From assembly GCF_023887685.1 (NCBI RefSeq), contig NZ_JAMWMR010000008.1, forward strand, positions 1-64,000: 64,000 nt of DNA. Reading direction: 5' to 3'. The notes under the pieces were generated by a model that searched no databases, had not been told where the DNA came from, and saw only the letters and a program-made list of their open reading frames with translations. The translations under genes were made by a program, and so were the position numbers. Below are positions 9,508-19,200 of the stretch, in pieces (position 1 is the first letter of the stretch; each line of letters opens with the position of its first letter). The DNA is from Streptomyces macrolidinus. GTDB lineage: Bacteria > Actinomycetota > Actinomycetes > Streptomycetales > Streptomycetaceae.

Positions 9508-10200
9508 GTGACCCGCTACCCCGACATCCCCCACCCCATCCGCTCCGGCATGGTCGTGGTCGACCCCGACACCGGCACCCCCCAGCGCGTCATCGTCCTC
9601 CAGTTCAACCCGGACACCCTGGAGCGCAGCATCGCGCCCCAGTCCGCCGGGGACAGTGGGGACGCCGGAGGGGGCGGGACCGGCAGTGGGGATCGGAACG
9701 AGGCTCTGCGGCTCAAGGGGCCCGCTCAGGAGACGTGGAAGTTCACCGCCGAGATCGATGCCACCGATCAGCTCGACGTTGCCGCGCCCGACGGGATCCA
9801 TCCGCAGCTCGCCACCCTCGAGATGCTCGTGCAGCCCACCACCGCGCAGTTGCGGGCCGCGAGCAAGCTGACGAAGAAGGGGGCCATCGAGATCAGTCCG
9901 ATCGAGATGCCGCTCACGTTGTTCACCTGGGGGAGCAAGCGGGTCATGCCCGTACGGCTCACCGAACTCTCCGTCAACGAGTCCGCGTTCGATGTGAACC
10001 TCAATCCGATCCGGGCCTCGCTCAGTGTCGGGATGAAGATCCTGACCGTCAGCGATCTGCCCGCCGGGCACCGCGGTGCCGATCTGTACATGGCGCACCT
10101 GGCGCAGAAGGAGCGGCTCGCCGCCGCGGCCCGCGGCGGTGGCCTGGGGGCCCTCGGGCTCGGCGGCGCCGACCTTCTCACCGGCACCGGAAGGGGATGA
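9508..10200 (+). CDS. CIS tube-like/baseplate protein (Afp7-type N-terminal domain)
   Basis: 230 residues from a GTG at 9508, two bases after the previous stop, with GAAGGACGG upstream. The sequence shows the CIS tube family pattern: a QFNPDTLERS motif near residue 33, a central EIDATDQLD, a LFTWGSKRVMPVRLTEL block, and a C-terminal FDVNLNPIRASLSVG. These proteins resemble tube subunits and cap the tube at the baseplate. A Gly-rich insertion lies between the first two blocks. It is the first gene of the baseplate series and is followed by a short LysM protein, the usual order (in Afp7 the two parts are fused). Confidence 0.88.
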   Translation: MTRYPDIPHPIRSGMVVVDPDTGTPQRVIVLQFNPDTLERSIAPQSAGDSGDAGGGGTGSGDRNEALRLKGPAQETWKFTAEIDATDQLDVAAPDGIHPQLATLEMLVQPTTAQLRAASKLTKKGAIEISPIEMPLTLFTWGSKRVMPVRLTELSVNESAFDVNLNPIRASLSVGMKILTVSDLPAGHRGADLYMAHLAQKERLAAAARGGGLGALGLGGADLLTGTGRG

Positions 10201-10210
10201 CCCGCACGTC

Positions 10211-10573
10211 ATGGCCGACACCGAGTCCTACGAGAGCGCCCTGGATTCCATACCCGGGTCCCATCCCTACCCGCGCACCAGCCGGTACCACGACGCCGAG
10301 ATCGGTGTGCATCGGCGGGACGACGGCACCGAAGTCCGGTACATCAAGCGGCGGTTGCTTCCCCCGATCGGTGAGGACATCGAGGCGCACACGGTCGGCG
10401 CGGGGGAGCGGGGTGATCTGCTCGCGCAGCGCTACCTCGGTGACCCCGGTCAGTGGTGGCGCATCGCCGACGCCAACCCTGTGCTCGATCCTCGCGAGTT
10501 GACGAGCGAGGCAGGGCGCGTCATCGGCATCCCGCTCGCCGGAGGGTTCCCGCGGGGAGAGCGGCGTGTCTGA
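10211..10573 (+). CDS. short LysM-type baseplate protein (gp53/Afp7 C-terminal-like)
   Basis: 120 residues from an ATG at 10211, ten bases after the previous stop. The middle shows the LysM-like pattern of phage and CIS baseplate proteins (DLLAQRYLGDPGQWWRIADA, then NPVLDPREL and a final IGIPLAGG). Such proteins bind the hub and help close the baseplate ring. It overlaps the gpD-like gene by eight bases. The assignment rests on this motif and gene order. Confidence 0.85.
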   Translation: MADTESYESALDSIPGSHPYPRTSRYHDAEIGVHRRDDGTEVRYIKRRLLPPIGEDIEAHTVGAGERGDLLAQRYLGDPGQWWRIADANPVLDPRELTSEAGRVIGIPLAGGFPRGERRV

Positions 10574-11705
10574 ACAGCCCGTGGGGCAGGGGCCCGTCCA
10601 TGTCCAGCTCCTCATGGGGCACACGCTCGCCCGCCCCGTTCCCGTCGAGGTCGCCGAAGCACTGCTGTCCGCCCAGATCACCGCCACCGCGGGCGAGCGC
10701 AGCGGCTTCCAGTTCGCCTTCGACCTCACCAAGAACGGGCTGATCAACCAACGGCTGCTGCCGGAAGGGCTGTTCGACCCGAAGACCCGCGTCATCCTGA
10801 CCGTCAGTGTCCGCGGCACCCCCGAGGTGCTGTTCGACGGGCTGATCGTGCGGCAGGAGGTCGGCGCCAGCAACATCCCCGGGCACTCCACCCTCACCGT
10901 CACCGGCGAGGATCTGACGTTGCTCATGGACTTGGAGGAGCGCACCGCCCGCTACCCCAATCTGCCGCCGTCCGAGCGCGTCCTCGCCATCCTGCGCCGG
11001 TACTCGGCGTACGGCATACGGCCGGACGTCTACACCGAGAAGGTGGCCCAGCCCCCGCACCAGGACCTCCGCGTCCACTACCAGACGGGTACGGATCTTC
11101 AGTACGTCACCGAACTCGCCCGCGCCAACGGCTACACCTTCTACCTCGAACCCGGCCCCAACCCCGGCCAGTCGTCCGCCCGTTGGGGTCCCGAGGTCCG
11201 GCTCGGGGTCCGTCAGCACGCCCTCAACGTCAACATGGACGCGGCCTCCACCGTCGACCAACTGACCTTCGCGTACGACGGCACGGCGCGGGAGGAGCCG
11301 CAGGCGCGCTGGCAGGACCCGGGCACCCGGCAGTCCACCCTGCTGCCCCAGCCGCCGATCAGCCCGCTGCGCCCCTCCCTCGGCAGGCGGCCCACCCCCG
11401 CGCTCAAGCGCAAGACCCTTGCCGGTACGGCCAAGCAGCAGCGCGAGCAGGCCGAGGCCGAACTCCTCGCCAGGGCCGCCGTGTCCGCCGACGTCATCTC
11501 GGGCTCCGGCTCGCTCGACGTCATCCGGCACGGCTACCTCCTCCAGCCGCGCCGACTCGTCGGCGTGCGCGGGGCAGGACGGGCCTACGACGGCGACTAC
11601 TTCGTCAAGTCCGTGACCCACAACCTGCGTCCGGGGTCGTTCCAGCAGAACTTCACCCTCTCCCGGGAGGGACTGGAAGCCCGTAGCGACCACGTCCGGC
11701 CATGA
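10566..11705 (+). CDS. baseplate hub protein, gpD/VgrG N-terminal-like (Afp8 hub part)
   Basis: 379 residues from a GTG at 10566 overlapping the LysM gene. It has the phage late control protein D pattern: an N-terminal beta-rich part with FQFAFDLTKN, a DLTLLMDLEE segment, a YQTGTDLQYVTELARANGYTF block typical of hub proteins, and a C-terminal GDYFVKSVTH ending. In injection systems this trimer forms the hub below the tube and holds the spike. The next gene encodes the OB-fold/spike (gpV) part, so the hub and spike of VgrG are split over two genes here. Confidence 0.9.
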   Translation: MSEQPVGQGPVHVQLLMGHTLARPVPVEVAEALLSAQITATAGERSGFQFAFDLTKNGLINQRLLPEGLFDPKTRVILTVSVRGTPEVLFDGLIVRQEVGASNIPGHSTLTVTGEDLTLLMDLEERTARYPNLPPSERVLAILRRYSAYGIRPDVYTEKVAQPPHQDLRVHYQTGTDLQYVTELARANGYTFYLEPGPNPGQSSARWGPEVRLGVRQHALNVNMDAASTVDQLTFAYDGTAREEPQARWQDPGTRQSTLLPQPPISPLRPSLGRRPTPALKRKTLAGTAKQQREQAEAELLARAAVSADVISGSGSLDVIRHGYLLQPRRLVGVRGAGRAYDGDYFVKSVTHNLRPGSFQQNFTLSREGLEARSDHVRP

Positions 11706-11768
11706 GCCACAGCCCATGACCCGCGACTCGTGACTCCCGCTCACCCACCAACCAGGAGTACCTCCACC

Positions 11769-12305
11769 ATGGCGGCACCCAGCAATCGTCACCTCGGCAA
11801 GTTCCGTGGCCGGGTGATCAGCAACGACGACCCGTTGCGCCTCGGCCGGATCACGGCCGAGGTGCCGGACGTCCTCGGTGGCGAGCCGTCCACCTGGGCG
11901 CTGCCCTGCCTGCCGTTCACCGGGCCGCAGTCGGGGCAGTTCGTGGTGCCGCCGCCCGGCGCCGGCGTGTGGGTGGAGTTCGAGCAGGGGGACCCCAGCT
12001 TCCCGGTGTGGACCGGGTGTTGGTACGGCGACGCCGACGAACTGCCGCCCGATGCACGCCGGGAGCTGCGGGCGGGCGCCGCGAGCAAGCCGGTCGTCGT
12101 GCAGACCCCGCAGGCGCACAAACTCGTGCTCAACGACACCGCCGGGGCCGACCAGGGGATCCTCCTCCAGGCCCAGGACGGCGCCTACATCCGCATCACC
12201 CAGGACGCCGTGGTCATCGCCACCGGCGCGGGCGCCGAGATCGTGCTGCGAGGCACCGAAGTCACTGTCAACCAGGGTCAGTTGACCGTCCATTCCAAGC
12301 GATAG
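11769..12305 (+). CDS. baseplate spike protein, gpV/gp45-type
   Basis: 178 residues from an ATG at 11769 with an AGGAG about ten bases upstream; an ATC/ATG-less extension to the left is not needed. The N-terminus shows the OB-fold block common to phage gpV and VgrG (GRVISNDDPLRLGRITAEVP, then VPPPGAGVWVEFEQGDPSFP and VWTGCWYG). The last 60 residues are short repetitive beta strands (ILLQAQDGAYIRI, VVIATGAGAEIVLRG) that fit a trimeric beta-helical spike stem. It would carry the PAAR tip encoded by the next gene. Confidence 0.92.
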   Translation: MAAPSNRHLGKFRGRVISNDDPLRLGRITAEVPDVLGGEPSTWALPCLPFTGPQSGQFVVPPPGAGVWVEFEQGDPSFPVWTGCWYGDADELPPDARRELRAGAASKPVVVQTPQAHKLVLNDTAGADQGILLQAQDGAYIRITQDAVVIATGAGAEIVLRGTEVTVNQGQLTVHSKR

Positions 12306-12322
12306 CCGACGGGGGAGAGAAG

Positions 12323-12658
12323 TTGTCCGGGAGTCTGTTGGAAGCCGGAGCCGTGATCGGCTGCCCGCACGGTGGCCGCGTGGCGCCCGCCACCCCACCC
12401 CCCGATGGCGTACGGATCGGGGGAGTCGCCGTGGTCACGAGCGACCACCCCTACGTCGTCACCGGCTGCCCGCACACCGTCGACGGCGTGTCCTCGCCGT
12501 GCACCACGGCGCGTTGGGATGCCGCGGACACCGGCATCACGGTCGATGGCGCACCCGTCCTGCTCGACACCTCCGCCGCCCAGTGCTTCAGCGCGGCCCT
12601 CGTCCCGCAGGGGCCACCCGTCGTCCAGGCCGCGCAGCGAAAGGTATCCGTCCGATGA
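12323..12658 (+). CDS. PAAR-type spike tip protein
   Basis: 111 residues from a TTG at 12323, chosen because GGGGGAGAGA lies just upstream; another TTG lies 15 bases later. The protein carries two GCPHG/GCPHT elements and a later SPC, a Cys/His set able to bind the structural metal of a PAAR tip. A C-terminal VDGAPVLLDTSAAQCFSA stretch resembles the DUF4280/PAAR-like proteins of eCIS. It follows the spike gene and overlaps the gp25 gene by four bases. The tip role is well supported by order and motif. Confidence 0.82.
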   Translation: MSGSLLEAGAVIGCPHGGRVAPATPPPDGVRIGGVAVVTSDHPYVVTGCPHTVDGVSSPCTTARWDAADTGITVDGAPVLLDTSAAQCFSAALVPQGPPVVQAAQRKVSVR

Positions 12659-13047
12659 GGCCGACGAGTCAACACACCCGCCCGCGCGCCGACATGGCGT
12701 TTCCCTTCCGCCCCGACAGGCGGGGACGCACCGCCCACGCCCGCCCCGCCGAGCATGTCCACGACCTGATCGAGCAACTGCTGTTCACCAGCCCCGGCGA
12801 GCGTGTGATGCGCCCCGACTTCGGCTGCGGGCTGCTCGATCTGGTCTTCGCCCCGAACAGCCCCGAGTTGGTCAGCACCCTCGAACTCTCCGTCCAGGCC
12901 GCGCTCCAGCGCCGGCTCGGCGATCTGGTCGAGGTGATGGCCCTCGACATCGAGTGCGGGGACGGCCTCGTACGTGTCCGACTCTCGTACGTCGTCCGCG
13001 CCACCGGGGCGGTACGCGAGGACGTCTTCGAGGGGAGGGCGGCATGA
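12655..13047 (+). CDS. baseplate wedge protein, gp25/GPW family
   Basis: 130 residues from an ATG at 12655; an internal ATG at 12694 would give the more usual MAFPFRPD start and is a real alternative. The family block is clear: IEQLLFTSPGERVMRPDFGC, then GLLDLVFAPN and a C-terminal VRVRLSYVVRATG. gp25 is one of the most conserved components of contractile systems and nucleates the baseplate wedge and sheath. It overlaps the next gene by four bases. Confidence 0.93.
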   Translation: MRPTSQHTRPRADMAFPFRPDRRGRTAHARPAEHVHDLIEQLLFTSPGERVMRPDFGCGLLDLVFAPNSPELVSTLELSVQAALQRRLGDLVEVMALDIECGDGLVRVRLSYVVRATGAVREDVFEGRAA

Positions 13048-16000
13048 GCGCGGGAACCACCCGGCGGGGCAAGGTGCGCGCCGCGCGGCTCAACGGAGTT
13101 GACGCCGTCGAGGTCGGCGACGACGGGCTGCAGCTCACCGTCACCTTCCTCGGCAAGGCCCCGCACGGCCTCGGCCCCGAGAACGTCCGCGTCGACGGCG
13201 GCCGGCGCGTCACCGACATCCGCGCGGTCGACGTCAGCGTCGAACGCGAGGAGGACCCCGAGCTGGACGACCGGCTTCACGTCACCCTCGACCGGGCCGG
13301 TGACACCTCCCGCTACCGCCTGTCGCTGGTGGAGGCCGACCCGTACGGACGGCCCGGCAGCACGCCCTACCGAGGCTTCGATCAGCGGTACCACAGCGCG
13401 GAGTTCACGTTCCGGCCCGACTGCCCCACCCCCTTCGACTGCCTGGACGAGACCGAGGAGAGCACCCGCTTCCCGTCCGCGCCCGTCATCGACTACACGG
13501 CCCGCGACTACGACACCATCCGCACGCTGCTGCTCGACCGGCTCGCACTGACCACCCCGGACTGGACGGAGCGCAACCCCGCCGACCTCGGCACGACCCT
13601 CGTGGAGCTGCTCGCGTACACGGGCGACCAGATCAGCTACCAGCAGGACGCCGTCGCCACCGAGGCCTACCTCGACACCGCGCGCCGCCGCGTCTCCGTA
13701 CGACGTCACGTCCGGCTCATCGACTACGCCCTGCACGACGGCTGCAACGCCCGCACCTATGTGACCGTCGAGACCGCCGCCGACCGCACCCTGGCGCCGG
13801 GCTCCTTCCGCTTCGCATCGGTGGACATCCGTACGTTCGACCCGCACGACCGGCCGCCGCCCGGCCCGGTCATCCACGAGAACGAACTCGGTGACCTGGA
13901 CGAACGCGGCTCCGTGGAGGTCTTCGAACCGGTCGTCGCCACCGAGCCGCTCCACCTGCGGGTCGCGCACAACGCGATCCGGCTGTGGACCTGGGGCGGC
14001 GAGGTGTGCGCGCTGCCCGCGGGGGCCACCGTCGCAACCCTGCGCGACGAGTGGACGGACCCCGAGATCTGCCGGGAGCGCAGGCTCGATCTGAAGCCGG
14101 GCGACGTGCTGATCCTGGAGGAGGTCAAGGGCCCGCGCACCGGCACTCCGGGCGACGCCGACCCCAGCCACCGCCAGGCCGTACGTCTCACCTCCGTCAC
14201 CCCAGGCCTGGACCGTATCGAGGACCAGCCCGTCCTGGAGGTCACCTGGGCCACCGAGGACGCCCTGCGCTTCCCGTTCCACCTGACCACGCGCGGCGGG
14301 CGGAACTGCCTGCCCGTGGAGGACGTGACCCTCGCTCGCGGCAACGCGGTTCTGGTCGACCACGGCCGCTCGGGCCACGCCGAGACGGTCACCGTGCCAC
14401 CCGTTCCGGCGGTCGTAGCGCCCTGCGGGCCACGGGAGTTCGGGTGTGATGACCGCCGCAAGGTCAACCTCCCGGCACGGCTCATCACTTCGCTGACGGA
14501 TCGTACGGAGAGCGGCCGGGCTCTGGCCCCGGACGATCTGCGCGAACTGTTCGACGTCGTGGGGGAGCGGGCCGTCGTACGCGCCGGACTCGGCCTGGAG
14601 CAGGCCGGACAGCCTCATGAGCGCGTCGTGCCGGGCACCGCGTACGCGCAGGCCGCGGCCCTGCGGACCCTGCTCGCCCAGTCCGTCTACCCGGGCATCC
14701 GGCCCCGCTTCCGTCCCGTCCTCGGCCGCGCCCCCGTCACCCAGGCCGTGCCCTACCCCGACCCGGCGACCATCGCCGCCGGACAGGCCGAGCGGATCGC
14801 CGCCGTCCCGGGCCGGATCCGGCAGCGGCTGGTCGATCTGTGGCGCAGCGCCCACGACCGCGACGGGCTCAGCGGGGACGAGATCGCCGAACTCGCCGTG
14901 ATCTTCGGGCTGAAGGTGCTGGAACGGCTGGAGCTGCGCGGCCGTCCCGTCCGTGCCCTGCGTGAACTGTTGCACCGTAGCGACGAGTTGCTGGCAGCCA
15001 AGCTGCGGCGCGTCGAGATCCTCACCGCGCGAGCCCGTACGGGCACCGTGCTGGACGGGCACATCGTCTGGGAGATCGCGCACAGTTGGGGCCCCGCGTA
15101 CGCGGACGGGCTGCACCCCGAGGATGCGGTCCTGCGCGGTTCGGCGACCGCCGCACTCGCCCAGGATCCGCGCCGCGCCCTGCCCGCCGTACGCCTCCGC
15201 GACGGCGATGCGAGGTGGGAGCCGCGCCGCGATCTCCTCGAAAGCGGCGCTCGCGACCGGCACTTCGTCGGCGAACCGGAGGACGACGGACGCCTCGCCC
15301 TGCGCTTCGGCGACGGACGGTACGGCGCCGAGCCGACGCCCGGAGCACGCCTGACGGTGCGCTGTCGCCTGGGCGGCGGCATCGCGGGGAACGTCGGTGC
15401 GGAAGCCATCAACCACCTTGTCGTCGCGACCGATGCCTTCGCGCCCGACGTCGTCGCGGCCGATGCCTTCGCCACCGACGTGGTCACGGCCGAAGGACCG
15501 GGCGGGCCGGTCCCGGTGGTCAGAGTCCGCAACCCGCTGCCCGCAACCGGCGGCACCGAGCCCGAACCCCTGGAGCAGGCACGCCGGTTGGCGCCGCTGG
15601 ACCTGCGGCGCACCCGCCTGCGCGCGGTCACCGCCGAGGACTACGCGGCCCTCGCCTCCGCCCTGCCCGGTGTCCAGCGGGCCGCCGCCGAGATCCGCTG
15701 GACCGGCAGCCTCCAGGAGGTCCACGTCGCGATCGACGCGTACGGCAGCGAGACCCCGCCGGAGGGACTGCTCGACTCGGTGACGCAGGCCCTGGAGGCG
15801 TACCGGCGCATCGGGCACGATCTGGTCGTCGTCCCCGCCCAACTCGTTCCGCTGGACCTCGCGTTCACCGTCTGTGCGCGGCCCGGCCATCAGCACGGGC
15901 AGATCCTCGCCGACCTGTACCGCGTCCTCGGCAGCGGCCGACTGCCCGGTGGACGGCTCGGCTTCTTCCACCCCGACGCGCTGACCTTCGGCGAACCCGT

Positions 16001-16211
16001 CCGGCTCAGCCGCCTGGTGGCCGCCGCAGCGGCCGTAACCGGAGTGGAGAGCGTAGAAGTCACTCGCCTGCAAAGGCTGTTCGAGCAGGACCGAGGAGAG
16101 AGGGAGGACGGCGTGCTGCCGCTCGGCCCGCTGGAGATCGCCACCTGCGCCAACGACCCCGACCGGCCCGAACACGGGCGGCTGGAGATCACTCTGGGAG
16201 GCACCCGATGA
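13044..16211 (+). CDS. baseplate wedge protein 1, gpJ-like
   Basis: 1055 residues from an ATG overlapping the gp25 stop. It carries the putative baseplate assembly protein pattern: an N-terminal beta-rich domain, the block DYTARDYDTIRTLLLDRLAL and LVELLAYTGDQISYQQDAVA near residue 180, and a C-terminal gpJ-like half (LRAVTAEDYAALASALPGVQ). In the linker at about 15422-15481 a ten-residue unit (DAFxxDVV) is repeated twice. It would form the baseplate wedge with the next two proteins (Afp11-like). Position and motifs agree; no oddity in start or codon use. Confidence 0.92.
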   Translation: MSAGTTRRGKVRAARLNGVDAVEVGDDGLQLTVTFLGKAPHGLGPENVRVDGGRRVTDIRAVDVSVEREEDPELDDRLHVTLDRAGDTSRYRLSLVEADPYGRPGSTPYRGFDQRYHSAEFTFRPDCPTPFDCLDETEESTRFPSAPVIDYTARDYDTIRTLLLDRLALTTPDWTERNPADLGTTLVELLAYTGDQISYQQDAVATEAYLDTARRRVSVRRHVRLIDYALHDGCNARTYVTVETAADRTLAPGSFRFASVDIRTFDPHDRPPPGPVIHENELGDLDERGSVEVFEPVVATEPLHLRVAHNAIRLWTWGGEVCALPAGATVATLRDEWTDPEICRERRLDLKPGDVLILEEVKGPRTGTPGDADPSHRQAVRLTSVTPGLDRIEDQPVLEVTWATEDALRFPFHLTTRGGRNCLPVEDVTLARGNAVLVDHGRSGHAETVTVPPVPAVVAPCGPREFGCDDRRKVNLPARLITSLTDRTESGRALAPDDLRELFDVVGERAVVRAGLGLEQAGQPHERVVPGTAYAQAAALRTLLAQSVYPGIRPRFRPVLGRAPVTQAVPYPDPATIAAGQAERIAAVPGRIRQRLVDLWRSAHDRDGLSGDEIAELAVIFGLKVLERLELRGRPVRALRELLHRSDELLAAKLRRVEILTARARTGTVLDGHIVWEIAHSWGPAYADGLHPEDAVLRGSATAALAQDPRRALPAVRLRDGDARWEPRRDLLESGARDRHFVGEPEDDGRLALRFGDGRYGAEPTPGARLTVRCRLGGGIAGNVGAEAINHLVVATDAFAPDVVAADAFATDVVTAEGPGGPVPVVRVRNPLPATGGTEPEPLEQARRLAPLDLRRTRLRAVTAEDYAALASALPGVQRAAAEIRWTGSLQEVHVAIDAYGSETPPEGLLDSVTQALEAYRRIGHDLVVVPAQLVPLDLAFTVCARPGHQHGQILADLYRVLGSGRLPGGRLGFFHPDALTFGEPVRLSRLVAAAAAVTGVESVEVTRLQRLFEQDRGEREDGVLPLGPLEIATCANDPDRPEHGRLEITLGGTR

Positions 16212-19200
16212 GCGGCCGGTCCTGCTCCTGCGGCGGTGCGTGCGGCGGTCATGACGAACGCCTCGCCCCCGCCCCGCTCCACAACCCGCCCGGCCGCAGC
16301 GCGCTCGACTACCGCGTCGGTGACCACGGTTCGTTCCTCGCCGCCCTGCTCGACCGGCTCGCCTCGCCCGCGTACCCGGCTCTCGCGGGGCTGACCGTCC
16401 GCACCCCCGACGACCCGGCGATCGGTCTGCTCGACGCCGCCGCCGTCCTCGGTGACCTGCTCACCTTCCACTCCGAGCGGATCGCCGACGAGGCCTACCT
16501 CCGCACGGCCGACGAACACCGCTCGCTGGTGCTGCTGGGCCGACTCGTCGGGCACCGGCCCCGACCCGGAGTGGCGACCGGTACCCACCTCGCGTACACC
16601 CTCGAACGCGACCCGCGCGCCGAGGCGTTGCCCGTACTGATCCCGGGCGGCGCGCGCAGCCACAGCGTGCCCGCCTCCGCCGACGAGCAGTCGCTGACCT
16701 TCGAGACCGCGCGGGACCTCACCGCGCGCTGGGACTGGAACGAGCTGACCGTACGGCGCCGCCGCCCCTCCCTCCTCACCCCCGAGGATCTCGACCACCG
16801 CTCCGAACTGTTCGTGGAGGGCACCGCGAACTCCCTCCGGACCGGTGACCAGCTCCTCTTCGTCTTTGGTGAACAGGCGCAAGCAGAACGGAAGTTGCTG
16901 CCCGTCGCCGGTGTCCGCGTCGACCGCGAGGACGGGATCACCGCGATCACGCTGCCCAAGTCGGCCCCGCCCACGCTGACGGAGCTGGTGGACGCCGTAC
17001 GACGCTGGATCGCCGAGCCTGCCGGGCCCGGTGAGCCGGGGGACGAGCTGCCGACCCCCGAGGTCCCCGATCCGCGCCCGGTGAGCCGCCTGATCGACGA
17101 CTTCGACGCCCAGGTCCTCGCCCCGTTGCGCGCGGACCTGGACGGCATCACGACACCGGAGAGTCTGGCGGCCCGCCTCGGCGAGCCCATCGCCCGGTTA
17201 CGCGAGGCCGAGGTGCTGGCCGAGCCGTACGACGATGTGGCGGCGTGGTTCGAGCGGTTGGAGGCGCTGCTCGCGGAACTTGCCGAGCGAGCCCTGGAGT
17301 TGGCCCCCGCGCAACCGGTGGAGACCCTCGCCGCGCACCAGGCCCCGCACCCCGACCCCCGCGAGGCCGCCCACCTTGATCCCCGTCGCGCCGCCCTCCA
17401 CGCCCTGAGCACCGTCCTCCCCGCCCTGCGCGCCACCGCCCCCACCCCCCGACAAGGGACCCCCAGCACCGACCCCACCCGCCTCCTCACGGCGCTCACC
17501 CCGGGCCTCGGCAGCCTCTACCCGGCCTGGCGCACCGCCGCCGCTCCGGGCGCCGGACCCCTCCTGCGCGAGCTGCTCGCGATGCGTGTCACCGCGGCCC
17601 CCTTCGGCGCCACCGCCCCGCTCAAGCCCGTCCAGGACGAGCGAGGCCGGGTCATCCGTACCGCCGACTGGCCGCTGACCGGCGCGGTGCTCGCGAGCAT
17701 GCGCGTGGTCCATGACCCGGCGGGCAAGGTGCCGGTGCGGGCCGAGTTCCAGTACGTCGAGGGGAGCGGCTCCGACCAGCGGGCCGAGAACCTGCCCGTC
17801 GCCGAGCAGCTCACCTTCGCTCTGGGGCCCGGTCAGGTCGACCTGTCGACCGGGGCCGCCCAGGGCCGCACGACGATACGCCAGGAAGACGGCGTCACCG
17901 CCCGCTTCCACGACGGCCTGCCCGAGCGCAGCCTGTCCGTCTCCCGTCCGCAGGACGACGGCACGGTGCGGATCGCCGTCCACAACGGCGGCACCGAAAA
18001 GTTCTCCCTGAAGCCGGGCGACAGCAGGCAGTTCACCCAGGGCGAGTACCAGGTGAGCGTCACGTACACGGTCGGCACCACCGAGCCGAACGTGGAGATC
18101 GTCATCGCGAGCGAGCCCGCGCCGGTCAACCGCCGTGTCCTGCAACTGGACAGCGTCCAGGGCGGCATCACCGTCGGCAGTTGGGTGGCGATCCAGCGCC
18201 CCTCGAAGGGCGGCACGGTACCCGGCGACGCCGAGTTCGCCTTCGTCACCACCCGGGTCGCGGCCGTCCGCACGGTGACGTACTCCAACTACGGCATCAC
18301 CGGACGCGGCACCGAACTCACCCTCACCGAACCGTGGTTGGACGAGCGCGACGTCCTGCTCTCCCATATCCGCGACACCACCGTGCACGCGGCGGGCGAG
18401 TCACTGCGCCCGGCCGACGAGCCGCTCGGCGAGGACGTGCACGGCAACGAGATCGAACTCGCCGAGCTGTACGCCGGGTTGGGGCCCGGCCGTACGCTCA
18501 TCGTCAGCGGCGCGCGGACCGACGTACCCGGCGCGATCGGTGTCACGGCCAGTGAGGTGGTCGTGATCGCGTCCGCCGACCCGGTCGTGGACCCGCGACT
18601 CCCGGGCGACCATGTCCATACCCGCCTCACCCTCACCACCGAGCTGGCCCACCGCTACCACCGGGCGAGCGTCCGCGTCCTCGGCAACGTCGTCGAGGCC
18701 ACCCACGGCGAGAGCCGCGAAGAGGCCATTGGCAGCGGTGACTTCGACCGCGTCCACCAGACGTTCGCGCTCTGGCAGACCCCGCTGACCTGGCTCGCCG
18801 CCGACAACCCCCTGGGCGCCGTACCGGTGTTGGAGATCCGGGTGGACGGAGTGCTCTGGCACGAGGTCGACAGCCTTGCCGGGCGCGGCCCGACCGAGCG
18901 CGTGTACGTCACCGGCACCACCTCTGACGGCCGGACCACCGTGACCTTCGGCGACGGCGTCCACGGCGCCCGGCTGCCCAGCGGCCATGAGAACGTCCGC
19001 GCCCGCTACCGCTTCGGCACCGGCCAGGCGGTGAACGTACCCGCCGACCGGATCACCCAACCCCTCACCCGCCCGCTCGGCGTCACCGCGGTCACCAACC
19101 CGCTGCCCGCGACCGGCGGCGCCGACGCGGACGGGCCCGCGCTCACCCGCCGCACGATCCCGCTCGCCGTCTCCGCGCTCGACCGGCTGGTCTCCCCGCC

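Noticed and set aside
10521..12398. Minus-strand 625-codon frame opposite the hub and spike genes
   Set aside because: Shadow of three plus-strand genes with recognised baseplate motifs.
12669..16175. Minus-strand open frame of 1168 codons opposite the first gpJ-like gene
   Set aside because: High-GC shadow of the plus-strand gene: low-complexity Gly/Ala/Arg/Val composition and no family motif.
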